Shown here piece by piece: positions 34,982 through 42,989 of a stretch of DNA of 64,000 nt; position 1 is the stretch's first letter; every line of letters begins with the position of its first letter. Under the pieces are notes generated by a model that saw only the letters and a list, made by a program, of their open reading frames with translations, did no database searches and was not told the DNA's origin. The stretch spans positions 1 through 64,000 of the forward strand of contig NZ_JAMOIC010000023.1 in the NCBI RefSeq assembly GCF_024448895.1, in the 5' to 3' direction. A program made the translations under genes and the position numbers. This DNA is from Stutzerimonas stutzeri (GTDB lineage: Bacteria > Pseudomonadota > Gammaproteobacteria > Pseudomonadales > Pseudomonadaceae).

Positions 34982-35308
34982 ATGGAAGCGTCGAATCCCA
35001 CTATAAGCGCCCTGCAGAAAGCGCAGGACATCACCTCACGCTGGGCGGACGGTGAGATGGGTGCAGAGGAAGGGCAGCATGCGCTCAAGTCCGTATTCGA
35101 TCAGTGGCACCCCGTCGAGCCAACGGCAGAGGCCGAGCAGGTGGCCAATACGGCGCTGGCCGCCGCACGAATCGCTTTTCAGGACTGGCTGCAGCGCGGG
35201 GAAAACTGCGAAGAGCTGGTGATTCAGTTGCGCTGGATTCTCGATCCTTCCAAAGATGGGATCACCGATCCTGCGCTCAACGTCTATGCGCCGCAGCGCC
35301 CGGACTGA
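34982..35308 (+). CDS. Small hypothetical protein, mostly helical
   Basis: A 108-residue acidic, helix-rich protein (ADGEMGAEEGQHALKSVFD, NTALAAARIAFQDWLQRGE) with no known domain. GGAGG lies 11 bases before the ATG (GCTGGAGGTAGTCCAAG), supporting translation. It converges on the fused phosphatase/kinase gene with a 13-bp gap. Not recognised; could be a helical adaptor or of accessory function. Confidence 0.6.
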   Translation: MEASNPTISALQKAQDITSRWADGEMGAEEGQHALKSVFDQWHPVEPTAEAEQVANTALAAARIAFQDWLQRGENCEELVIQLRWILDPSKDGITDPALNVYAPQRPD

Positions 35309-35321
35309 TCGCCGGCAGCGC

Positions 35322-37043
35322 TCAGCGAAGCATCAGCACGACCACCGCCACGGCCAGCACCAGCGACACACCTTTCCAGAACAGCACCGGGTTGCGCTCC
35401 ATCAACGGCGGGCGTGCTTTGTTCAGAAAGGCCTGACTGGGCTGGCGCAATTCGAAGATGAACTCGGACAGGTCCTCATAGCGCTTGTAGGGATCGGCGT
35501 GCAGCGCCTTGCGCAATACGTCATCAATCCAGGCCGGGACGCCGCGGTCGTGCTCGCGCAGAGGCTGATAAATGAGCTTGTTTTGCGCCGCCCGGGTGCG
35601 ACAGCGCACCACCTGGGTGCCGTAGGGTAGTTTCCCGGTGAGCATCTGGTAGGTGATAACCGCCAGCGAGAATTGGTCGGAGCGAGTGCTGCCGGCTTCC
35701 CCGATGAAGTATTCCGGCGCGGTGTACTGCGCCGTTCCAAGCAGATCGTTGCGCTCGATGGGTGATGCGATCTCCATGATGCCGGCGACGCGGGTGGAGC
35801 CGAAGTCGATGATCTTCACCGTGCCGGTGGCGTCGATCATGATGTTTTCGGGTCGCAGATCCTGATGCAGCATCTCCAGTCGGTGGAAGGCGCGCAGGCC
35901 CTTGGCGATCTGCTCGACGATGCCACGTACGGTTTCCAGATCCGGGCGCGGGTTGTCGATCATCCACTGGGTCAGCGTCTGACCTTCGATGAACTCGGTG
36001 ACGCTGTATAGATAGTTGCGCTTACGGGTTTGCGCACACGGCTTCACGACATGCGCGCTGTTGATTCGCCGCGCGACCCATTCCTCGGTCAGGAAGCGCT
36101 CAAGGTATTGCACGTCGTGCTGCAGGTCGATCGAAGGCGTCTTGATGATCACTGGCGCCTGATTTTCATCGTCGGTGGCCAGATACACATGGCTGCGGCT
36201 GCTGGCATGCACTTCTCGCACGATGGTGAAGCCGTCGAACGCGGCACGGGCATCGAGAATAGGAGGGAAGGGCAGCTCGGTCATCTGCTGATAGAGCTCA
36301 TCGGCGGCCTGCAGGGGCAACGCGTCGATGCGCAGGATCTGCACCGTAAGGTTGTCGCCGCTGCCCTGATCCAGCGCCTGGTCGATGATGGCCCGGGCTG
36401 CTGCATCGAGGTCATTCGGGTTGTGCGCAATGGCGCCGAGCATCGAAGACGCGCTGACGTACTCATAAACGCCGTCGGTGGCGAGAATGAAGGTGTCGCC
36501 GACCTCCACCGGCTCAGCGCGGTAATCCAGATCCAGCTGAGGATGGATGCCCATTGCGCGGCTCAGGTAGCTCTTGTCCTCGGAGACCCACATGCGGTGG
36601 TCGTTGGTCAGCTGTTCCAGCGCTGAGCCCTGCACGCGATAGATGCGCGAGTCGCCGGCATGGAAGAAGTGTGCAGTGGTTGACTTGATGACCATCGCGC
36701 TGAAGGTGCAAACGTAGCCGCGATCCGGATCGAAGCGGTAGGGGCTTTGCTGGCCCTGGGAATGGAGCCAGGAGTTGGTCGCCATCAGCACCCGCTGGGC
36801 GGAAGTCTTCACCGACCAGGCGTCGGAGGTGCAGTAGTAGTCGGCAAAGAATCCGGTGACGGCCGACTCGCTGGCGATGTGGCTGACGGCGCTACTGCTG
36901 ATCCCGTCCGCCAGGGCAATGGCGATGCCCTTGCTGCTCAGTTGCGGTTCTTTTGGAATGTAGACGCCGTGGAAATCCTGATTGGTTTCCTTCGGCCCCT
37001 TGTCGGTGTGTTGGCCCACCGTAACCTTGAGTTGACTGCTCAT
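35322..37043 (-). CDS. Bifunctional PP2C phosphatase / Ser-Thr protein kinase
   Basis: A 573-residue protein. The N-terminal PP2C-type phosphatase (about 5-245) has GIAIALADGISSS, FILATDGVYEY and GSGDNLTVQIL. The kinase domain (about 265-535) has the VAIK-like lysine (VIIKTPSI), the catalytic loop LHQDLRPENIM (HQD in place of HRD, so the activation Arg is missing), DFG (IIDFGSTR) and APE (APEYF). A C-terminal membrane helix (WKGVSLVLAVAVVVLM) anchors it to the membrane. A fused phosphatase-kinase next to nirB/nirD and a nitrite channel occurs in P. aeruginosa, suggesting a role in nitrite/nitrate assimilation. It lies 455 bp downstream of the channel gene across a repeat. Confidence 0.9.
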   Translation of the reverse strand: MSSQLKVTVGQHTDKGPKETNQDFHGVYIPKEPQLSSKGIAIALADGISSSAVSHIASESAVTGFFADYYCTSDAWSVKTSAQRVLMATNSWLHSQGQQSPYRFDPDRGYVCTFSAMVIKSTTAHFFHAGDSRIYRVQGSALEQLTNDHRMWVSEDKSYLSRAMGIHPQLDLDYRAEPVEVGDTFILATDGVYEYVSASSMLGAIAHNPNDLDAAARAIIDQALDQGSGDNLTVQILRIDALPLQAADELYQQMTELPFPPILDARAAFDGFTIVREVHASSRSHVYLATDDENQAPVIIKTPSIDLQHDVQYLERFLTEEWVARRINSAHVVKPCAQTRKRNYLYSVTEFIEGQTLTQWMIDNPRPDLETVRGIVEQIAKGLRAFHRLEMLHQDLRPENIMIDATGTVKIIDFGSTRVAGIMEIASPIERNDLLGTAQYTAPEYFIGEAGSTRSDQFSLAVITYQMLTGKLPYGTQVVRCRTRAAQNKLIYQPLREHDRGVPAWIDDVLRKALHADPYKRYEDLSEFIFELRQPSQAFLNKARPPLMERNPVLFWKGVSLVLAVAVVVLMLR

Positions 37044-37156
37044 TTGCTGTAGCCGGGCGGGCTCTCTGCGATTGGGTTGCTGAGGTTGGGCACATGGGCT
37101 GGATGGTGCTTCGGTTCTTGCCCGCAGGGAAGATCGCTGATCATCTAACTCCGAAG

Positions 37157-37424
37157 CCCCTCACCCCAGCCCTCTCCCGGAAGGAGAGGGGGCAGTCCAA
37201 GCTGGCTGAACCGGGTGTGGTTTTGCCCGCGTAAGGTGCAGGCGTTGCATCCGCGCGGTCGATGCCCGCCGTCTTTTCTGCTTGTTCCACCGAAGGCGCG
37301 GCGATTCGAGCTGGCTGAAGTGAGTGTGGCCGGGCCTGCGAAGGTAGAGGCGCTGAACTTTGCCCTTTCGGTGGCCGCGGTCCTCACTCCCTGTCCCCTT
37401 GGGGAGAGGGCTGGGGTGAGGGGG
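37157..37424. repeat. Inverted-repeat-bounded element
   Basis: The 22-base arms CCCCTCACCCCAGCCCTCTC... (37158-37179) and its exact reverse complement (about 37402-37423, GGGAGAGGGCTGGGGTGAGG...) enclose about 220 bp. Inside are two imperfect direct copies of a GCTGGCTGAA...GTGTGG segment (37199 and 37310 areas). No gene is present. The structure is like a small non-autonomous repeat element, and similar CCCTCACCCC arms are common in proteobacterial genomes. Confidence 0.6.
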
Positions 37425-37498
37425 CGGCGCGCACTGGTGCTCGCCATCAACCACCTCTCTCCAAGCTCCCAACCTGACCCGTATGGCGACCGACTGTC

Positions 37499-38314
37499 TC
37501 AGCGCACCAGCGCACGCTTCGCGCCGGTCCGGACGTGGGTGGTGTATAGCGTGAGGCCGGTAAAGGCCAAACCACCCACCAGGTTGCCGAGCACTGTGGG
37601 GATTTCGTTCCAGACCATGTAATCCATGATCGAGAATTCACCGCCCAGCAGCATCCCCGACGGGAACAGGAACATGTTCACCACCGAGTGCTCGAAGGCC
37701 ATGAAGAAGAACAGCATGATCGGCATCCACATGGCGATGACCTTGCCGCTCACCGAGGTGGAGATCATCGCCCCGACCACGCCCATCGATACCATCCAGT
37801 TGCACAGCATCCCGCGCAGAAAGATGGTGAACCAGCCGGCCAACCCGTACTGGGCATAACCCAGCGTCCGGTCTTCGCCAATGTGAGCGATGCGTTCGGC
37901 AACCGGTCCCGCCTCCTTGGAAAAGCCCATGGTGAAGACGAAGGCCATCATTAGCGCCACGGTGAGTGCGCCCCCAAAATTGCCGAGAAACACCAGGCCC
38001 CAGTTGCGCAAAATGCCGCCGACCGTGACCCCAGGGCGCTTGTCCAGCAGCGCCAGCGGTGTCAGCACGAAGACGCCGGTCAGCAGATCGAAGCCCATCA
38101 GGTAAAGCATGATGAAGCCCACCGGGAACAGCATTGCCCCGACCAGCGGGGAGCCGGTCTGCACGGTGACGGTCACGGCGAATACCGCGGCCAGCGACAG
38201 GATGGCGCCCGCCATGAATGCACGGATCAGGGTGTCACGGGTGGACATGAAGATTTTCGACTCACCCGCATCGACCATCTTTGTGACGAATTCCGAAGGT
38301 ACGAGATAGGACAT
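37499..38314 (-). CDS. Formate/nitrite transporter family channel
   Basis: A 271-residue FNT-family pentameric channel in the inner membrane, moving formate or nitrite. About six membrane helices are visible: AGAILSLAAVFAVTV, MLFPVGFIMLYLMGFDLLTG, GLVFLGNFGGALTVALMMAF, GMLCNWMVSMGVVG, MLFFFMAFEHSVVNMFLFP and the C-terminal LVGGLAFTGLTLYT. LLTGVFV and the conserved NWMV and FEHSVVN motifs match NirC/FocA. Next to nirBD, nitrite uptake or efflux is the likely role. It is 129 bp after nirD; the gap has palindromes. Confidence 0.9.
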   Translation of the reverse strand: MSYLVPSEFVTKMVDAGESKIFMSTRDTLIRAFMAGAILSLAAVFAVTVTVQTGSPLVGAMLFPVGFIMLYLMGFDLLTGVFVLTPLALLDKRPGVTVGGILRNWGLVFLGNFGGALTVALMMAFVFTMGFSKEAGPVAERIAHIGEDRTLGYAQYGLAGWFTIFLRGMLCNWMVSMGVVGAMISTSVSGKVIAMWMPIMLFFFMAFEHSVVNMFLFPSGMLLGGEFSIMDYMVWNEIPTVLGNLVGGLAFTGLTLYTTHVRTGAKRALVR

Positions 38315-38342
38315 TTCTGATTCTCAATGTGTGGTGGCTGTT

Positions 38343-38404
38343 GGCCGATGATTTCGGCCTTAGAAATCCGCGTATGTAGTTCCGTAGGCCGAACGTGTTC
38401 GGCC
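38343..38404. repeat. Cluster of GGCCGA palindromes in the nirD/channel intercistronic gap
   Basis: Within 129 bp between nirD and the channel gene lie GGCCGA-TGATT-TCGGCC (38343-38359) and a perfect 18-bp palindrome GGCCGAAC-GT-GTTCGGCC (38387-38404). A further TTGGCCGA occurs near 38415-38422. In the transcript these would fold into hairpins that may protect mRNA ends or act as partial terminators between nirD and the channel gene. Confidence 0.5.
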
Positions 38405-38443
38405 GTCTGCCGCGCTGTTGGCCGAATGATCAGCCCGACAAAT

Positions 38444-38830
38444 TCATGCCCCGTCCGCCGCGGCGATTTCCACCGCATCGCCATTGAAGCGCACGGGCCA
38501 GACTTGCAATTGCTGTTCCGGGTATTCCAGGCAGCTGCCGTCGGCCAGGCGAAAGTGCTGCTTGTACAGCGGTGAGGCGATGACCAGGTCGCCCTTGAGT
38601 TGCCCCAGAATGCCGCGCCCTATGACATTGGCGCCCGATTTCGGGTCCCTGTTGGCGATGGCGAAGACCTGCTCGCCCGTCTCGGTTTCGGGCAGGTGAA
38701 ACAGTGCGACCTGTTCACCGTCTAGCCAAGCGACCACGCCAGAGTTGGCGACCAGGTCGCGGCGGCTGCACAGTGCCCGCCAGCTGACGGACTCATTCGG
38801 TTGCATGCGGACGGCGTTGGGCTGGCTCAT
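38444..38830 (-). CDS. nirD: Nitrite reductase [NAD(P)H] small subunit NirD
   Basis: A 128-residue Rieske-fold small subunit of assimilatory NAD(P)H nitrite reductase. The fold is kept (YKQHFRLADGSCLEYPEQQL) but the Rieske Cys-His ligand pairs CxH are absent, as usual for NirD of this type, so it probably carries no cluster. ATG 38830 (reading left) overlaps the nirB stop by one base (TGATG), giving translational coupling; the longer frame to 39001 is a shadow within nirB. It works as NirBD complex reducing nitrite to ammonium with NADH in the cytoplasm. Confidence 0.92.
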   Translation of the reverse strand: MSQPNAVRMQPNESVSWRALCSRRDLVANSGVVAWLDGEQVALFHLPETETGEQVFAIANRDPKSGANVIGRGILGQLKGDLVIASPLYKQHFRLADGSCLEYPEQQLQVWPVRFNGDAVEIAAADGA

Positions 38831-41388
38831 CAGAGCACCTCCTCGGTGACGGGAATCAGGTGAAGTTCGGATGCGTGGGCGGGGCGGCGCTGGCCGCGCT
38901 CCTTGACGAAATGGATGTCCGGATCGCCGCGTTGGTCGTTGACGAAGGTGCGGAAGCGCTTGAGCTTTTCCGGATCCTTGATGGCGTTGGCCCACTCGCA
39001 TTCGTACCGATCGACCACCAGCTGCATCTGCGCTTCAAGCTCGGCGGCGAGGTTCAGGCTGTCATCGATGATGACTTCCTTGAGGTAATCGAGGCCGCCC
39101 TCCAGAGATTCACGCCACACGGAGGTGCGTTGCAGCTTGTCGGCGGTGCGGATGTAGAACATCAGGAAGCGGTCGATGTAGCGGATCAGGGTTTCGTCAT
39201 CCAGATCCGTGGCGAACAGTTCGGCGTGGCGCGGACGCATGCCGCCGTTACCAGCCACGTACAGGTTCCAGCCGTTCTCGGTGGCGATCACACCGATGTC
39301 CTTGCTCTGCGCCTCGGCGCACTCGCGGGTGCAGCCGGACACGCCGAACTTGATCTTGTGTGGCGAGCGCAGGCCCTTGTAGCGATCCTCCAGACGCAGC
39401 GCCATGCCGACACTGTCCTGCACGCCGTAGCGGCACCAGGTGCTACCGACGCAGGATTTCACCGTGCGCAGGGATTTGCCGTAGGCGTGGCCGGTTTCGA
39501 AGCCGGCCTCGATCAGCTCGCTCCAGATATCCGGTAGTTCATGCAGCTGCGCACCGAACAGGTCGATGCGCTGGCCGCCGGTGATCTTGGTGTAGAGGTC
39601 GTATTTCTTGGCGACGGCGCCGAGGGCGATCAGCTTGTCCGGCGTGATTTCACCGCCGGCGATGCGCGGCACCACCGAGTAGGTGCCGTTCTTCTGCATG
39701 TTCGCCATGAAGGTGTCGTTGGTGTCTTGCAGCGGAATCATCCCTGGATCGGTGATCGGCTGATTCCAGCAGGACGCGAGAATCGAGCCCACCGCTGGCT
39801 TGCAGATGTCGCAACCGGTGTGGCCGCGGCCGTGCTTGGCCAGCAGCTCGTTGAAACTGATGATGCCCTCGACGCGGACGATGCCGTAGAGCTCCTGGCG
39901 GGTGTGAGCGAAGTGTTCGCACAGACTCTTGTCGACTTCGACGCCACGGGCGGTCAGCTCATGTTCGAAGACCTGCTTGAGCAGCGCGTTGCAACCCCCG
40001 CAGCCGGTGCCGGCTTTGGTCGCGGCTTTCAGCTCGCCGAGGTCGGTGATGCCGGCGTCCACCTGGCAGCACACCGCGCCCTTGGTCACGTTATGGCAGG
40101 AGCAGATCGTGGCGGTGTCTGGCAGCGCGTCGGCGCCCAGGGTCGGTGCGCCATCGGACAGCGGCAGGATCAGGGCGGACGGATCGGCCGGCAGCTTGAT
40201 GCCGTTCTGCGCGTACTGCAGCAGGGTGTCGTAGTAGCTGTTGTCGCCGATCAGCACGGCACCGATGACGCGCTTGCCATCTTCGGACAGCACCAGACGG
40301 CGGTAGCTGGCGTTGGCCTCGTCGATGAAGCGGTAGCTCTTCGCACCAGGCGTGGCGGCTTGGGCATCACCGATGGAGCCTACATCGACGCCGAGCAGCT
40401 TGAGCTTGGTGGACATGTCCGCGCCGCTGAATGGCTGGTGCGGCTCGCCGGTGAGCAGGGCGGCGACGTTTCGCGCCATGGTGTAGCCGGGCGCGACCAG
40501 GCCAAACACCATGCCGTTCCAGGATGCGCACTCGCCAATGGCGAAGATAGAGGAATCGCTGGTGCGGTAGTCGCCGTCGATCACCATGCCACCGCGAGGC
40601 GCTATTTCCAGACCGGCGCTGCGGCCCAGGGCATCCTGCGGGCGGATGCCTGCTGAGAAAACGATCAGATCGGTTTCCAAAAAGTCGCCATCATTGAATG
40701 CCATACGGTAGGCATATTCCTCGCCGATGACGATCTCCTGCGTGGCGCGGGACAGATGCACACCGACGCCCAACGCCTCGATCCGGGCCTTGAGCGCGGC
40801 GCCGCCTTCTTCATCCAGCTGAACGGGCATCAGGCGCGGCGCGAACTCGACCACATGGGCTTCAAGGCCAAGGGATTTGAGTGCGTTGGCCGCTTCCAGG
40901 CCGAGCAGACCACCGCCAACCACGACACCACGTTTGGCATTGCTGGCAGCGGCGCGGATGGCGTCCAGGTCATCCAGGGTGCGGTAGACCAGACGCGAAT
41001 TGCCTTCGGCGCCCGGAATCGGCGGTACGAAGGGGTAGGAGCCGGTTGCCAGAATCAGCTTGTCGTAGGCCTGGCGGCCTTCACTGGTGACCACTTCCTT
41101 GCGCTCGCGGTCGATCTCCAGCACTTGCACTCCCAAGTGAATGTTCACGCCGTGGCTGGTGTAGTAATCGGCGTCGCACATGGCCAGGGAGTCAGCGTCG
41201 CGACCACCGAAATACTCGGAGAGATGCACGCGGTCGTAGGCGCGTTGGCGCTCTTCGCCGTAGACATGAAGCTGATACTGGCCCAATGCGCCGCGCTCGA
41301 TCAGCTGTTCGACGCAGTGGTGACCCACCATGCCGTTGCCGATTACGACCAGCGTTTCACTCTTGATCGGGGTGACGATTGCGTTCAT
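38830..41388 (-). CDS. nirB: Nitrite reductase [NAD(P)H] large subunit NirB
   Basis: An 852-residue assimilatory nitrite reductase large subunit. Order: FAD- and NAD(P)H-binding domains (VVIGNGMVGHHCVEQL at about 13-28; GVVVGGGLLGLEAANAL at about 153-169), a BFD-like [2Fe-2S] domain (CSCHNVTKGAVCCQ and GTGCGGC, about 433-470), then the sulfite/nitrite reductase repeats with siroheme-[4Fe-4S] ligands CVGSTWC and CTREC. Reduces nitrite to ammonium. Preceded by a terminator-containing leader (41436-41477) and followed by coupled nirD. Confidence 0.95.
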   Translation of the reverse strand: MNAIVTPIKSETLVVIGNGMVGHHCVEQLIERGALGQYQLHVYGEERQRAYDRVHLSEYFGGRDADSLAMCDADYYTSHGVNIHLGVQVLEIDRERKEVVTSEGRQAYDKLILATGSYPFVPPIPGAEGNSRLVYRTLDDLDAIRAAASNAKRGVVVGGGLLGLEAANALKSLGLEAHVVEFAPRLMPVQLDEEGGAALKARIEALGVGVHLSRATQEIVIGEEYAYRMAFNDGDFLETDLIVFSAGIRPQDALGRSAGLEIAPRGGMVIDGDYRTSDSSIFAIGECASWNGMVFGLVAPGYTMARNVAALLTGEPHQPFSGADMSTKLKLLGVDVGSIGDAQAATPGAKSYRFIDEANASYRRLVLSEDGKRVIGAVLIGDNSYYDTLLQYAQNGIKLPADPSALILPLSDGAPTLGADALPDTATICSCHNVTKGAVCCQVDAGITDLGELKAATKAGTGCGGCNALLKQVFEHELTARGVEVDKSLCEHFAHTRQELYGIVRVEGIISFNELLAKHGRGHTGCDICKPAVGSILASCWNQPITDPGMIPLQDTNDTFMANMQKNGTYSVVPRIAGGEITPDKLIALGAVAKKYDLYTKITGGQRIDLFGAQLHELPDIWSELIEAGFETGHAYGKSLRTVKSCVGSTWCRYGVQDSVGMALRLEDRYKGLRSPHKIKFGVSGCTRECAEAQSKDIGVIATENGWNLYVAGNGGMRPRHAELFATDLDDETLIRYIDRFLMFYIRTADKLQRTSVWRESLEGGLDYLKEVIIDDSLNLAAELEAQMQLVVDRYECEWANAIKDPEKLKRFRTFVNDQRGDPDIHFVKERGQRRPAHASELHLIPVTEEVL

Positions 41389-41435
41389 GCCTGGTCCTCC
41401 GTCGATGCCGAATTACGGCGTCGTCGTACAAAAAC

Positions 41436-41477
41436 AAAAAAGGCGCCTGGAGCTGTCGGGCAGCTCCAGGCGCCTTT
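41436..41477 (-). terminator. Leader terminator (attenuator) of nirB
   Basis: A perfect 17-bp stem, 5-base loop hairpin (AAAGGCGCCTGGAGCTG at 41439-41455 paired to 41461-41477) sits in the nirB orientation and is followed by a U-rich run (AAAAAACAAAAA on the plus strand at about 41430-41440). It lies only about 48 bp before the nirB ATG, in the untranslated leader. Such a strong terminator ahead of the gene implies attenuation, relieved by an antiterminator. Confidence 0.85.
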
Positions 41478-41557
41478 GCCTGGTACTTGAAATTTTTAAG
41501 GGGTGGTTATTCGAGCGACGTTGCCCGACGCACCCTGTCCCGTGCCGTTCGGCTGAT

Positions 41558-41600
41558 GGTCGTCGATGACCCCGGGAGGCTCTGCCGATTCGGTCGGCAG
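41558..41600 (-). promoter_or_regulatory. Putative NasT/ANTAR hairpin pair in the nirB leader
   Basis: Reading the minus-strand RNA, CUGCCGA-CCGAA-UCGGCAG (41582-41600) is a 7-bp hairpin, followed about 10 bases later by GGUC-AUCGAC-GACC (41558-41571) with a hexaloop that has A at position 1 and G at position 4, the pattern recognised by ANTAR proteins such as NasT. The attenuator at 41436-41477 follows about 80 bases downstream. NasS-NasT control of nitrite/nitrate assimilation genes in Pseudomonas uses such leaders. The first hairpin's loop is 5 rather than 6 bases, a deviation that needs RNA folding to settle. Confidence 0.5.
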
Positions 41601-41674
41601 GCGTTGCAGGTGACATAGCAGGTTGCATGCCAGCGGCGGGTGAGGGTGAATGTGAAGGGAATCGCTGCAAGATA

Positions 41675-41741
41675 ATTGGTGGGCTGAAGCCCACCCTACA
41701 CAAGCGGCGGCCTATCGCAGGGTGGGCTTCAGCCCACCAAT
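41675..41741. repeat. Inverted pair of REP-like elements
   Basis: ATTGGTGGGCTGAAGCCCAC... (41675-41700, ending CCTACA) and its near-exact inverse AGGGTGGGCTTCAGCCCACC... (41719-41741) form a 22-base inverted pair with an 18-base spacer. Each half contains a GGTGGGCTGAAGCCCACC hairpin core. These are typical of REP/BIME sequences in Pseudomonas; they differ in core from the pairs near cheV. Confidence 0.8.
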
Positions 41742-41960
41742 GGCTCTCGTAGACATCCCGTGCGGTTCCGCCTGCAGAGGTGCGCCATTGACCCAGAAGG
41801 GTGCGGTGCAAGAGACCGGTTCCCTTATTTGGGGCGATATGGCAAACCTCTTGGCCTGTAGCCGAACATTGCGCTCCGGTAGTCGGTCAGTACACGACTT
41901 GCCGGTGCAGCGTGCTTATCTTGCTGCTGCCCTTACTAACTGACGAATCCTGGAGATCAC

Positions 41961-42821
41961 TTGAACAAGGTCATCGAACAACCTCTATTGCTCGGCATGA
42001 TGCGTCTGATGCAGTACGCCGAGCTGGCACAACCCCAGGACTTGCTGAGCTTTATCGAGCGTTGTGTCGAGCGCGGCCTGAGCGGCTTCGACCATGCCGA
42101 TATCTACGGTGGCGGGGAGTGCGAAGCGCATTTCGGCGCTGCGCTGAAGCTGAACCCTGGCCTGCGCCAACAGATCCAGTTAATCGGCAAGGCCGATATC
42201 GTGCCTTCCGATCAGGATCGCTCGCGGTGGAAGGTCAAGCATTACAACACCGAGGCGACCCATCTCGTCGAAGCGGTCGAGGGCACGCTCACGCGACTTG
42301 GCGTCGAGCGTCTGGACGGCTTTCTGTTGCACCGGCCGGACCCCTTGCTGCGGGTACATGAAGTCGCACGGACCCTTGATGATCTGGTCAGCAGTGGCAA
42401 GGTCGGCTGGCTCGGCGTTTCCAATGCGGAGCTGCTGCAGTGTCAGGTCCTGGCACGTGAACTGCCGCTACGCTGCAACCAGATCGAGCTGTCTTTGCAG
42501 GCGCAAACCAGCGCATGGGACGGTCGCTTGCACGGCATGGAGAGTGAGGGATTGCAGGTGCTTGCATGGTCCCCGATGGCCGGGGGACGTTTCGCGCTAG
42601 CGTTGCAGACCGTGCTGAATGAAGTGGGTGAAGCGCTCGACGCGACAGCCAATCAGGTTGCGCTTGCCTGGGTGCGCAAGTTGCCGGGCAGTCCGGTCCC
42701 GATTCTTGGCAGCCTGCGCTGGGACCGCATCGATGAAGCACTGCAAGGGGCGCATCTGCAGCTGGACACGTCCACCTGGTTCCACCTTGCCGAAGCGGCC
42801 AGAGGTCATGAGGTCGCCTGA
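41961..42821 (+). CDS. Aldo/keto reductase
   Basis: A 286-residue cytosolic aldo/keto reductase of the YdhF-like type, reducing aldehydes/ketones with NADPH. The catalytic tetrad is visible as D48-Y53-like (FDHADIYGGGECE), K (IGKADIV) and H (LLHRPDPL). VLAWSPMAGGRFA and ILGSLRWDRIDEAL form the cofactor region. It starts at TTG 41961 with GGAG upstream; the sequence MNKVIEQPLLLGMMRLMQY follows. A single gene between the nirB leader/REP pair and the phytase-like gene. Confidence 0.9.
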   Translation: MNKVIEQPLLLGMMRLMQYAELAQPQDLLSFIERCVERGLSGFDHADIYGGGECEAHFGAALKLNPGLRQQIQLIGKADIVPSDQDRSRWKVKHYNTEATHLVEAVEGTLTRLGVERLDGFLLHRPDPLLRVHEVARTLDDLVSSGKVGWLGVSNAELLQCQVLARELPLRCNQIELSLQAQTSAWDGRLHGMESEGLQVLAWSPMAGGRFALALQTVLNEVGEALDATANQVALAWVRKLPGSPVPILGSLRWDRIDEALQGAHLQLDTSTWFHLAEAARGHEVA

Positions 42822-42989
42822 GCGGCGCAACCATGCGGCGATGGGGCCAGCGAAGCGGCGACAGCCTTCCGTCGGCTGGCTTGGCAAGCGCCATACTCCT
42901 GACACAGTCGGTTTCTAGGGTATCCGTCTGACGCCGCAGCACCGTGCGCATCGCGTGGTGCCGGCTCCACCGGATGGAGATCCTGCCCC

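Noticed and set aside
39541-40656. 371-residue plus-strand frame inside nirB
   Set aside because: Shadow of the high-GC nirB coding sequence; no start signals.
41389-41960. Sigma-54 promoter of nirB
   Set aside because: GGCAC and TTGC-like elements occur but not with the required -24/-12 spacing.
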